Assembly (NCBI GenBank): GCA_036346395.1
Contig: CM070604.1
Coordinates: 7,487,904-7,551,903, forward strand
DNA from: Hsuehochloa calcarea
Lineage: Eukaryota; Streptophyta; Magnoliopsida; Poales; Poaceae
Length of the DNA: 64,000 bases
Direction: 5' to 3'
The notes beneath the pieces were generated by a model. The model did no database searches and was not told where the DNA came from. It was given only the letters and a program-made list of their open reading frames with translations. How positions within the stretch are numbered: position 1 is the first letter of the stretch; every line of letters begins with the position of its first letter. The translations under genes were made by a program, and so were the position numbers. Positions 34,111-45,868 of the stretch are shown in pieces.

Positions 34111-34908
34111 GCGGTACAAGGAAAGTCATCTCCCCTAGTGAGTAGACGAGAAAAGTTCCCTCTCCAATAGAGAGGACGAGCGTGTTAGAAGTTCTATCTC
34201 TATAAGAGAGGACGAAGATACTTGTCGGAAGTACATGAGGACACATGTACCTATCGGCGAGCCCACGGGGTTATTTTTTTACTTTGATCTGCAGAGAAAG
34301 TTAGATTTGTTATTTTACGTGCCATTTAAGAAAAATAAAACTCCAGGAAACAGTTCAGTTCGCGCGCAGGAATTAACTGGTTAGACCACAGCTGTTTGTA
34401 TCCTTTCCTTCGTTCAACGAGGGAGAAAAAACAGCCGTTAGCATGGCATACAAAAGCATGAAGCAGAGGCAAAATACCAACCCATTTTAACCACATAATC
34501 TCCTATTGCAGCCATCCAATCATGCACGTAATAAAAACAGAAGCTCCCAGAGAAATGTTCACAAGAGACAGGAAACGCACTGTGCATTCTAAGCACATAC
34601 AAGAATCATCCTCATCCCCATCCCCATCCTATCTACAGGCAAAATGTAAGTTCCCAATACACTCTTGTCCAAACCTGTAGAATGGCCAAAGATTTGCTCC
34701 CCTCCGCTACTACTACAAGAGTCCAAAACTAGACAAGTATACTGCTGACAAATTCAACATGATGGCAAGACTGAGAACAAATGGGAAACAAAGGAGGGCA
34801 CATTATAGGTCAACTGAAAGAGCTCTACGACATATAGATGCTCTAGAGCTCTCTCTCTCTCTCTCCCCCAGGCAAAATTAAAGTCACCGGTCCGTCTATC
34901 TTCTCCCT

Positions 34909-37900
34909 CTAAAGCCATTTGAAGAGGATGCCTCCGTGGGTGGCGAAGAAGGGGGCAAACACGAGGGACTCGACGGCCATGAGCTTGATGAGGATGTTAA
35001 GCGAGGGGCCCGAGGTGTCCTTGAGAGGATCCCCAATGGTGTCACCAATCACAGCAGCCTTGTGGCAGTCTGAGCCTTTCGGGCCCAGGGTTCTTGCATG
35101 CTCAGATGCACCAGCCTAAAACAAAGGATAGTTAATAATGTTTGGCAAATATGGGGAAAAAAAAAGAAACCTGCTGGCTGTAGGTGTTAATGTCATCAAA
35201 GGTTTTTACCTCAATGTACTTCTTCGCGTTGTCCCAGGCACCACCAGTGTTTGATGCAGAGATGGCAATCTGAATGGAAACAGCATAGTTATGAATGGAG
35301 CATGGTAACAGAATACAATGATGAAAGTATAGTCCCCAAAAAGAATGTACCAACCTGAACACCAGAAACGAGAGCACCGGCAAGGACTCCAGAGAGGGTC
35401 TCAACACCAAACAAGATCCCAACAATAAGAGGTGTAAGCATTACAAGTGCACCCGGGGGGACCATCTCCTTAATGGACGCATCAGTGGAGATCTTCACAC
35501 ATGTTGCATAGTCAGGCTTGGTGGTGCCCTCCATGAGCCCTGGGATGGTGTTGAACTGCCTCCGGACTTCCTCCACCATCTTGAGCGCTGCGCTGCCAAC
35601 ACTCTTCATGGTCATTGCAGAGAACCAGTATGGAAGCATAGCACCAACAATCAATCCAATGAAAACTTTGGGCGTCAGAACATCAACAGTTGAGATTGCA
35701 GCACGGCTCACAAAGGCACCAAAGAGGGCAAGGGACACCAAGGCAGCCGAGCCAATGGCAAAACCCTACAAGTACAAAATCATGGGAATAGGAATTTAGT
35801 ACTTTGGAAATGAATTTTGTGCAAAAAGGAAATGAAAACTGAGCAACCATCCATCTAATCACAATGGGCTGCACTTCCTTAAATGTGACCTAGATCTGAA
35901 AATCAAACACACGCAACCAGGTATGCTCAGATAGGCATGTGTACGGACCTTCCCGATGGCAGCAGTGGTGTTTCCTGCAGCATCCAGAGCATCGGTTCTC
36001 TCACGAATTCTATGGCTCATGCCAGCCATTTCAGCAATTCCTCCAGCATTGTCACTGATAGGGCCATAGGCATCAATGGCAAGACCAGTAGCAATAGTGC
36101 TGAGCATTCCAAGAGCAGCCACAGCAACACCGTACATTGCGGCAAGGCTGAAGCTGAGGAAAATACTAATGGCAATAGCAAAAATAGGGATAATGACTGA
36201 TTTGTATCCCAGAGCAAGGCCAAAGATGACATTGGTAGCAGCTCCAGTTCTGCAGGAATCAGCAACATCCTGCACAGGACTGGAAGGGGAGGATTCGAAT
36301 TGTCAGGGACTTTAAGCAAATCTATAGATTACAACCAGTCAACCACTATTAAATATGACCAAAAATTGCAAGTACCTGTATGCATTGCTTGTGTAATACT
36401 CTGTAACAAATCCAATGATTAGGCCGGCCCATAGACCAACCGCCACACATAAGAATAGTTGCCTATCAAATTTAGGGAAAAGTGAGATCATCATGAATTT
36501 AATGAGTGAGTTCTAAACAACATACGGAAGTTCCAATTAAAAAATGGCAATACCAGCTATACACCGTCTTCTGGGCACCAAAGTTGAAGATTGTGAAGGT
36601 ATATGGGAGGCCTAACCAACTGACAAGTGCAATGCCAAGAGTCATCACAGCAGTGGAAATTATAAGCTGTTTCTTGAGGGCAGGCTCTATCTCATCTACA
36701 GCCTTGATTTCAAAGAAATCAGTTGCAAAAAGAGTGGTTATCAAACAAGCTATTATACCCACAGAGCTAATTAGGAGTGGGTACATCATAGGGGTGAATT
36801 CATGGTTGATTCCAAAAGAAGAGATTGAGGCAACGACAAGAGCAGCGCAAGATGACTCAGCATAGGAGCCAAAGAGATCTGACCCCATTCCAGCGATATC
36901 TCCAACATTGTCACCAACATTGTCCGCAATGACCTGCAAGAAGTGGAAGTAATGATCATTCTTGCATGCAGATACAAATACCTATCAGAATGTTAATACA
37001 ATGGTTGACAACATGAATTATTAAGAAACTTCAATACAGAAGATTTCAAGAATTATTGGAAATACACAAGTCTTTAAAATGTCATGAAAGAACTTTTACA
37101 GCTGGGTTTCTCGGGTCATCTTCAGGGATGTTCCTTTCTACTTTCCCAACAAGATCAGCGCCAACATCAGCAGCTTTAGTGTAAATCCCACCACCTACAC
37201 GGCCAAAAGAGCCATAGAAGAACCGCCAAGACCGTAACCAGTGATAGCCTCAAAAAGACCCTCCCAGTCATCACCATAATAAATTCTGAACAAGTTGATT
37301 GCAATGTAAAGAACAAAAAGGCCACTTGCAGCAAGCAGGAAGCCCATCACAGCACCAGAGCGGAAAGCAGTAATGAATGCCTTCCCGACACCCTTACGTG
37401 CCTCAAGTGTTGTCCTGGCATTTGCATAAGTTGCGATCTTCATTCCGAGAAAACCAGACACAAGAGAGGTGACTGCACCAAGTACGAAGGCAATTGTGCT
37501 GAAGATGGCATTAGCAAGAGCAGGCTTGCATGTCTTGTCCTTGCTGTAGTGGCAAGGTTGACTCTTTGTGCTGAACCCCTCAACAGAGCCAAGGAAGAGG
37601 AAGATCAGGATGGCAAAAATGCCCATGAATAGTCCAACATACTTGTATTCAGTGAAAAGGAAAGAAGTTGCTCCTGTTTACAATAAAGCAAGATTATTCA
37701 GACCGCAAATGCATATATACGACAAAGTTGTTAACGACTGGCATCAAAAAATTTAACAATAACGAAATATTGACAGCGATATCAAATACCAAAGCTAGGA
37801 ACAAGATAGCGACAAAGAAGTACAGTAAGATTCTGATCAGAACTAAATCCACTTTTCCATTTTTGATGTTAGCACTAAACTCAAGAAGAACGTCGACATC

Positions 37901-40702
37901 AAAATATGAAAATGAGGACTACATAACAAACTGGAAACGAAGGGGGGACACTCAAAAAAAGAAGAAGAATTTGACCAATGACCACCGGTCAATAAAAGAA
38001 CAATCAAAACTTACTGTACTGATCAGAACTAAATCCAATTTTCCATCAAATCGTCCATCCAGAAGCCAGCTAGAAAATAATTAAAAACCCCTGTCTCGGA
38101 AAAATGCAGCGGAATAAAAAGCTTCATCCTATTTCACAAGAAAGGCATGCATAGAAGGCAGTAACAATACTGAAATGTCTAATAGGCTCAACAAATTAGG
38201 AGACTGGAATTGTAAGAACTCTGGACATGTGTAGTTTGGGGGCACGTTTCTGTGAAAGACAATGTACAGTTGTGCACAACAGCTCCAATGTGGGGCACCT
38301 CAAGTCACCCCACCGATCCTCTAATTCTTTCAGCAAGGAATGCTGAGCCAACACATACTTTTAGATTATGTTTTACACTTCACTAATACAGATTACAGAT
38401 ACGATCAGAGCTTAACACTGGCATGATCTTAAAACCAACCAATATCACATAGAAATTAAACTTGCCAACAGTTCATGCAGGTGCCTCATATGAGACAAAC
38501 TACTCCCTCCGTTCGTATTTAGTTGTCGTTTTAGCACTTCACACACAGACCAAGGTGGTATTTAATGATTCGTTTTGTGACATGTTTACCCCTCCTCATC
38601 ACTGTAACGTTAATTAATGGCACCCAAATTACCCCAGCTTTGACTACCGAGCAAGGCGGCGTGCGGCGGCAAGGGTTGAGCGTGAGCGCGCAGCCGAGCG
38701 GCGCACTGTGGCACAAACGATCGACCATCGTCGTCATCCTACTTCACTTCGGCATCCTCAATTACTCATATTGCTTCTTGTCTTTCGCTCCTTGCTTCAT
38801 CTCTTCTAGCTTGACATTCAGATCAGGCAACATCCGATCTTGTTTTGTACTCTTGGCTTAATTCACTCATTCCTCCGGTAGCATCAAAAGCCAAATGCAA
38901 GTGCCCAAGCAGTATGTGGATTACCAGTGTTGAAGTATAAGTGAATTGTCCGTCTTTTCTTATCAATTTAAGCTTTGTAGTGAATTAGTTGGTTCATGCA
39001 ACTTAATATGGTATCAGAGCCAAGAGGTTTTGAGTTCCAAACCCGATTGACGCAATTAAAAATAATAATTACAGTCAATTTCTATTCCACATTTTAGGCC
39101 TGAGAGAGCCTACACGTGAGGAGAAGTGTTGAAGTATAAATGAATTGTCTGATTTTCCTCATTAGTTTAATCTTTAAGGTGAATTGGTTTGTACATACAA
39201 CTCAATAACTAGTAGTACTACTCCATCAGTTTGTAGAAAAGGGTGGGAAATCCGTGATAAATGGTCTTGGAAGCCAGCAAATGTATTGGAAACAGTTGAG
39301 TAGACCAGAGGGAAGACAATTATGCCATGTACCTTTAAATAGGGGTAGCTTGGGAAAACACAACCTAAAAAACCTAAAACGGCATCTATTTGAGAATAAA
39401 ATCAACATCCGAAAACGACATCCAAAAAAAGATCCGAGTGAGTACTAAATCAGCAGAGCCTTCACTGCAACAGTCCTCCAATAATTGCCTTACACGAAAC
39501 ACCGATGGACGGACCACAAAATCATCAGGTCTATGTGCGCCGCATCTAGGATTCCTTCCAAGCTAAGAGGATGCGCTGCCTTCCAAGCTAAGAGGATGCG
39601 TACGCGCATCCAATTGCAGGGAAACTAATTCCTACCTGCTACAATAATGCAGGTGTACAGTAACTTACCTATCCCCCACAGCATGGTCTCTGCAGGGCAT
39701 TATATGGGGACCTCCCAAGTCTCAAGAACAGAGTACTTCTAGTTCTGATCTATGTCCAGTTGACCACCTCCCCACCTCCCACCCCCTCCACAAAATGTCT
39801 CCCCGCAAAAAAATATCTAGGTGGGGGCAACAAAGTATTAATTAGCCGCAATTAGAGCACACTTGACTGAGAATTATTATAACATGTGTTGCATAAAGAA
39901 GGAACATCGATAGTTTAATGTTTGTGTAGATCCAAGATAGTTTAATGTTTGTGTAGATCCAACTGACGCGTAGGACTAATATAACAGTTGATATATATAA
40001 CCCAGGCACAGAGTAAATTCAAAAAATAACCACGGGAACAAAAAAAACATGCAGAAAGCAACACACAAAGATGAATCCGTGCGGCAAGCTATGAAAGCAC
40101 ATAAAGATGGTTACTGCCATACATGTAAGATCGTTTGATTAAAATGAGCACTGTTTTAGCATGGATCGCCTAAGAGAAACAGCAAAATCTAGTATTTCTC
40201 ACAATAATGCAAACTCACGCGGCAGCAAAAGTTAATCGACTTCCCACGCCTCATGACAAAATCAACATTTCTCACAGGTTCACGCGACAAGAAAAAATAA
40301 TAATCAAAATAGCAAAATTAGCGCCTGATAAGGAAGCAGTATGAGCCAGCAACCACTAAAACACCAAGGACTCAAGATCTACGACGAAGCGCCATCAGAT
40401 CCACACATAAACGTTAACTACCCCAAGCTCTCACCTTCGGAGATGGCGTTCTGGATCTCGGCGCACTTGACGACGACGTTGTGCTCGTTGAGCCCCTCCT
40501 CCTCCTCGATGAGGTACTCGCTCGCGCCGTTCTTCCCCGCGCCGCCGGCCTCCGCCGAGGCCCCCTCCCCGCGCCTCTCCGGCGTAAGCTTCACCTTCGA
40601 GACCAGCACCCACTGCAGCACCGCGAACGCGATGCCCACCACGGCCGCAACCGGGACAACCACCTGCGTTGCCAGCTCGGGCAGGATCGCCGACGCAGCC
40701 AT
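34909..40702 (-). CDS. K+-dependent (type I) H+-translocating inorganic pyrophosphatase, 8 exons, one frameshift
   Basis: Eight exons: 40435-40702, 37100-37673, 36554-36933, 36376-36462, 35949-36279, 35355-35765, 35210-35269 and 34909-35115, with GT-AG borders in matching phase. They would encode about 772 residues, the usual length. The protein couples PPi hydrolysis to proton pumping, normally at the vacuolar membrane. Visible hallmarks are [11 protein letters not shown] (about residues 259-269) for Mg-PPi binding, [24 protein letters not shown] with the alanine typical of K+-stimulated enzymes, many hydrophobic segments, and C-terminal GGILFKWL. Exon 2 is one base short: an A-run of four at 37205-37208 (T on the coding strand) breaks the frame at MALFGR and creates a stop at 37195-37197. 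All other exons are clean, so a sequencing error or very recent mutation is likely. Confidence 0.95.
38504..39446. mobile_element. Stowaway-like element in pyrophosphatase intron 1
   Basis: The left end CTCCCTCCGTTCGTATTTAG and the inverted right end CTCACTCGGATCTTTTTTTG are related termini, each flanked by TA. CTCCCTCCGT-type ends with TA duplications are typical of grass Stowaway/Tc1-mariner elements. It would be about 660 bp without the SMART element nested inside. End divergence suggests age. Confidence 0.5.
38928..39207 (+). mobile_element. SMART/TRIM miniature LTR retrotransposon
   Basis: Two 81-bp LTRs (38928-39008 and 39127-39207) start TGTTGAAGTATAA and end CAACTTAATA or CAACTCAATA. 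The primer site TGGTATCAGAGC follows the first LTR directly, and a GTGAGGAGAAG purine tract precedes the second. Flanking 5-mers ACCAG and ACTAG differ by one base, fitting a target duplication. Total length is 280 bp, in the range of the SMART elements known from grasses. There is no coding capacity; it depends on other elements' proteins. Confidence 0.9.
39554..39962. repeat. Two small tandem duplications in intron 1
   Basis: CCTTCCAAGCTAAGAGGATG occurs at 39554 and 39579 (25-bp period). GATAGTTTAATGTTTGTGTA occurs at 39909 and 39936 (27-bp period, perfect copies). Both lie in the pyrophosphatase first intron. Confidence 0.85.
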
Positions 40703-40784
40703 TGCCGGCGGCGAGTCCCGGACGCTAGGGATTCCTCCCCTTTTCTCGGAGAATTTTTTTCTGTACGAATTGTTTCGTACGCAC

Positions 40785-40805
40785 GAGAGAGAGAGAGAGA
40801 GAGAG
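40785..40805. repeat. (GA)n microsatellite in the pyrophosphatase 5' leader
   Basis: About ten GA units lie some 85 bases upstream of the pyrophosphatase start codon; on the transcript they read (CT)n/(TC)n. CT-rich leaders are common in plant housekeeping genes and may affect transcription. Confidence 0.9.
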
Positions 40806-41574
40806 GTGCGAGGAGTCGCAGTTTTATTAGGAGGGGAGGCCACTGGGAAAAAGTCGGAAGGCGAGGACGAAGTGTGGGCGATGAGGATGAAGGGTATTTC
40901 CGTAATTTCTGGGTGCTGGGCATCGGGCTCCTGCTTGTTTTCCTTTTTCTGGTAAAAGGCAAATTTCGAGTTTATCCAGATGGTTTTTTTTTTAAAAAAA
41001 ATTGATTTGTAAATATGTTTAGGATAATGCACGGTTGTGATTAATCTTATCGCGGTTAAGTTGCACTGTTGTGTCGTTGTCATTAATTTTATGGGAGTTG
41101 TAACGTTGTATTGTTATGTTTTTATTGGCGGGAGTGATAGCATGTCATTTTGGCATTTGACTTAACAAAAAAGTAATCAATCCAAATCATCTTTTCTAAT
41201 TGTCACTAACACGTCATAGTTTTTCATCTAAACAAAATTCCAGGCCGGTCCCAGAGCCTTACAGTCTGCAGACTCATCTTTGGGCGAGGGATTCCATGTT
41301 TGTTTGTTTTTTGGGCGAGGGATTCCATAGATCTTGGTGACAAAATTTTACAAAGTTTGGGTTTGCTTAGTTGAATTTTTAGATATGAAAGTGGCGTGTC
41401 ACACGATGCACAATCCCTCATTGACGTTAATGCCGTGCTCTATCTAACCGGACTACCGTCTTTGAATTGGCCTAAACAGTAGGAAAGCTAATTTGGGTGG
41501 GCGATGACTCATCACTGACTCATGTTAGTCAAAATCGATTTGGAGATGTCAAAATTGCATAAGGTCGTCTTATT

Positions 41575-41697
41575 TCCCAACTATAAATTTGCGCAACAGA
41601 ATTTGACTAGTTGCATCGTTGGCGTCGGTGTTATCTCCCAACTATAAATTCGCACAACATAATTTGACTAGTTGCATCGTTGGTGTCGATTTCATCT
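41575..41697. repeat. 61-bp tandem duplication
   Basis: Two units begin TCCCAACTATAAATT at 41575 and 41636 and share AATTTGACTAGTTGCATCGT. They differ at several positions, so the duplication is not brand new. Confidence 0.9.
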
Positions 41698-42004
41698 TGA
41701 CTACAGTGTAACACTTATCATCATGTAGACCGTGTCGCGAGAGGTCCACATAGGATGACCTACCCCAAAACTGCACATCCATCTTAGAAAAAATGCACGC
41801 CCTTCTCTCTCCCCTGCTTCTCCTCTCCCCCAAACTCTTCACTTCCACACACACACACACCCCCAACACACCCCCAAATACACCAATCAAATATCAAAAT
41901 CAAATCTTGCATGTATGATTTTTCGGTTCTCCAACCTTGAATCTACCAAATCAACCCCCTCCCCCATTTTAGACAAGCACGAGGATGCGAAGAGTTTTGA
42001 ATTG

Positions 42005-42007
<3 letters not shown>

Positions 42008-42047
<40 letters not shown>
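42008..42047. repeat. (GA)n microsatellite
   Basis: A nearly pure run of about 19-20 GA units. It is likely length-variable between individuals. Confidence 0.95.
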
Positions 42048-42050
<3 letters not shown>

Positions 42051-44488
42051 TGGAGTGGTCGGGGACATCGCGCGAGCCTTCCCGCTGCTGCTTCGGCACC
42101 TCTCCTACGATGTCCCTTTGCTCCGGTGAGGCCTAGATCACCGTCGGTGGTGGAGCTGCTGTCATGAAACCGGGTTGGAGATATCTATCCCCAAATGGAG
42201 GAGAGAGAGGAATAGATCAAGAAAGAAGGAAGGGGGAAGGTATTGCGGAGTATAGAAGAATGAGTTGGATTTTTAGATTGTTAGATGTTGCAACATGTAT
42301 TTTCGAATGTTGCAATCGTGTTTTCAAATGTTGTCACAATAATCCTTTGAAATATTGTGGTTGGTTCCAGAGATGTTACACATATTTCCTAGAAATGTAG
42401 CTCGTATTATCCTTGGATGTTGCAATAAAAAAATCAAAACATTTGTGTTCAAATTGATGTGGATGTTCCCCACAGAAGGAAAAAAGGTTGTGGATGTTGT
42501 TTATGATTGTTGCTTATCCATTCTAGAATGTTACAATGGTTGCAACACCGTAGATTTGTTTTGTTTGGAGCATTTGCACTTGTTTACAAGTATAGCGGTT
42601 GTGTACCGACCAAAATTTGTAAGTTTCATTAGTTTTTGTAGAGAGAATTCGGTTATTTTCAAATTCCTCTTGAGATTGGACCTAATTTGTTTCGCATGTA
42701 GACTAAATTTGTTGCAAGCACGTTCACAAAATGCCGCACTATTTTTTGGGAGTTCCATCGGGCGTAGAAATCTCCATAAAATAATGTAGAATTCTCACGA
42801 CCGAAGGTAGTAAAAAATCAATGTAACTCGATTATGACTCGTTAGAGTTAATTGTTTATTCCATAGTTTGGTTAGAATGAATTGAATTCGAATGTCATGT
42901 GAAACTCACAATAAAACTACTACACGACTAGTGTCCAATTCTACTCTTGCTCATCGTAAAGCAGAGTCCCCAGTTCAATTCTCATCTTAAAATTGTTAAT
43001 AAAAAAACTATTATCATAAAATCAAAACATTTTAAAAAAGAGAAAGTGACTTGGTAGTAAAAGGCAAGCCGTTTCATGGGGTAGCGTACTGTACAAACAC
43101 GTATGTACCTGTCTTTTCTTGGCTTACTTGACATGGCTGCATGTCGAAATTACAAAAATAGCCTTCTCCTTTGCGAAAATGTAAAAATAGCACCGCCGCC
43201 GCCCGACACGTGAGCTACCACGCCGTGGCCGCATTGCAAGCCCAGTGCACAGTGCAAGTTGGCACTATTTGATATTCTTTGCAATACTATTTGATACTAT
43301 TTATGACACTGTTTGACACTATTTACAATACTATTTATGGTACTATTTGATATTATCGACAAATACTATTTATAATATTATTTGACACTATTTCTCCCTT
43401 TACAAATATTCAGTCAAGAGTTCTTTTTTCCCTTCGAATTTTTCTTCTTTTTTTATCGACTCTTATTTTTTTTATCTACCACTCGTGGCTTCAAACTTGG
43501 GTTCCAACTGGGTACCATCGATGGCTTGCTGAGTTGATGGACGGTGGTGGCCTGGTGCCCTTGCTACTAGGGTTAGGCTGCCGCCTACTTGCTCCTGTCG
43601 GAATCGCAGCCTCGCTCTCGTATATTTGCATAGGTTCGAAGGTTATGTTTACAGTTTGGCCATCTATACACATTTTACTTCATTTATATGCGGAAATCAG
43701 TAAAGGGTACATGAAATCATGAGCTTTCCTTATAGGCGGCAACCTAACCCTAGCATCAAGGGCACAAGGGCATAATCATCCATCGACTCACCAAGCCATC
43801 GATGGTAGCGAGGGGTGGCGATGGAGACAGTCAACACCCAAGTGTGAAGCTACGAGTGCGAGGTAAAAAATAAAAGCTGGTAAAAAAAGAAGAAAAAAAG
43901 TGCTATCAACAGAATTTTGTAAAGGGAGAAATAGTATTTGTAAATAGTATCAAATAGTATTGTAAACAATATTTGCAAATAGTATTGCAAACAGTGTCAA
44001 ATTTGCATTCTGCACTTGGCTTGTCGTGCAGCCTGTCGGGACCCCGGATCACTGAATCAGAGCCCTCTGTGTATTCTGAATTAGTCCCATATCAGTAGCT
44101 AGCTCACACAGTTGCAATATCGATGAAATCATATCCATAAAACAAAACAGCTAATGAAGCAGATAAATTAATATTACTTAGTAGTAAAAGGATCTTATGG
44201 TCAAGTCTTACAGAGTTTGGCACGTTGGGCTTAACAACAAAAGATAAACTTGCATCAGAAACCAAAATATCTTGTGGTAGCAATCCGACATGCCCACGGG
44301 CAATCGAGTGGAGGACACGACCTAGTTCGCATAACATTTGAAGTACTCCTCTTCATAGAACTGAGTTCCTTGGTTCTTCCTAGGAGACTGATCAACAAAT
44401 GGCGTAAATCTGTGAATACTTAAAATACTCAGTAAGTCATTGAGAAATGTATGCAAGTAGTATTCATACAAGGCTTGAACAAGGATAT

Positions 44489-45290
44489 TGTCGGTGTATT
44501 AGAACCGATCTTACGTAAAGATTGTTTGATTCGGGGGGTCTCCTAGAGATGAGATCACGCAGAGTGGATTGACACGGGATGTTTAGACAGGTTCAGGCCT
44601 TCTCCGGAGAGAATAATAACCCTAATCCTGTGTGTATGGTATTCTTGATGATCAAGTAAAAGACTAAGACTATTACAGAGAATAGCACTTGTGTTCCTAC
44701 TTGACTAGCTCTTGTTCGCTGTTCTTCGCCCTTTTTCTATCTCTCTGATTGATGCCCTTATATAGTCGTGAAGAAGTAGCCGTTTTGTCCTGCGGGAGAT
44801 GCGCCTAATTAATCCAGTAATGGGCGCATGATGGCAGTAATTACCGACGCCTCGGCTTCTTCACGCCGTCTGGCAATTATCTTCCAGAGATAATGGGGTA
44901 GTTACACACCATTAATAAGCGGAATAATAGAGCGTGTAGACCGCTCGATTCCTTAATCAATTGGACCCGATGCATGTAGGTTTGATTATAAGGTGGTCGA
45001 GTTTATCCGGTCGTAGAAGAACTTACGACCAGTAACGATGTAAGAGGACTTACGACTAGGTAACGATCGAGAAGGACTTACGACTATGTAGTGGTCGTAG
45101 AAGGACTTACGACCATGATATAGTCGTAGAAAGACTTACGACTATGGGGGTGATTGTAGAAGAACTTACAATCACTTGTTGGGCTTCTCCCTTATAGATA
45201 AGGGGTACCTCTGGGACTATGTGACATCATGTTTACCCATAATAAGAATTATAGATAAAAGATAAAATGAGGATTATTAGATCCTCGCCA
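44489..45290 (-). repeat. 3' LTR of copy 2
   Basis: Starts TGTCGGTGTATTAGAACC and ends AGATCCTCGCCA (last bases CCA instead of TCA). The palindrome units are at 44999-45175, several damaged, for example AACGATGTAAGAGG where the other LTR has AACAGTCGTAAGAGG. Confidence 0.9.
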
Positions 45291-45720
45291 TCTAGCCCCC
45301 ACTTCAAGTGAAAATAACTTACTTGGTAAAGGTTTCAGAATGGACTTACGACCATGAGAATGTCGTAGAATTATAGTCGAAGGAAAAACTCTTCGACATT
45401 TGAGTCCGCTTTGACCGTAAATTTGCTTGGTCAGAAGGTTACTTATGACTATCAAAAGTCATGAAAACCCCTACGATCACTGGTGGTCGTAGTAGGGAAT
45501 CGGAGAAAACTCTTCCGATTGATACTTCCTTCGACTAGAAAGACTTGGTCAAGAAAGTAATTTTGTTTGGAGGTGACAATACGCACCTATTTTTCTCGAA
45601 CGGACCATCCGGGAATTGCAACCGCTCTCATAGACTTGTCCGATGAAGCGGTTCCGGCGGTACAACCATCTCTCATAGACCTATAGTCGAGACGGTTTCC
45701 GGCGGCGGAGATCGTATTGT

Positions 45721-45728
45721 TATAAAAA
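45721..45728 (+). promoter_or_regulatory. TATA box of the copy 2 antisense gene
   Basis: TATAAAAA about 140 nt upstream of the ATG at 45869, matching the position and sequence seen in copy 1. Confidence 0.7.
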
Positions 45729-45868
45729 CTTACCAGAGGTAGACTTGGGTTTTACCTTTCCCCAAATCACTCCATTGTTTCTTCGAGCTCTTGCTTTCTC
45801 CGCCTTCGACTAGGTTTCATCTTCTCCGCCGCCAACCCAATCAAAAAAACTTCTTACTTCTAAGCGAA

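Larger units (their letters stand above)
40806..43138. other. Upstream intergenic region with simple repeats
   Basis: No gene is supportable. It holds a 61-bp tandem duplication, a (CA)n tract at 41846-41860 and a (GA)n tract at 42008-42047. Frames such as 42355-42789 (144 residues, + strand) have no recognisable domain and an AT-rich composition unlike the neighbouring genes. Confidence 0.4.

Noticed and set aside
40341..41005. Long + strand frames (204 and 174 residues)
   Set aside because: They are shadows of pyrophosphatase exon 1 and its leader on the other strand, where the product is clearly recognisable.
42355..42789. 144-residue + strand frame with many cysteines
   Set aside because: AT-rich composition, no recognisable family, no promoter or splice support.
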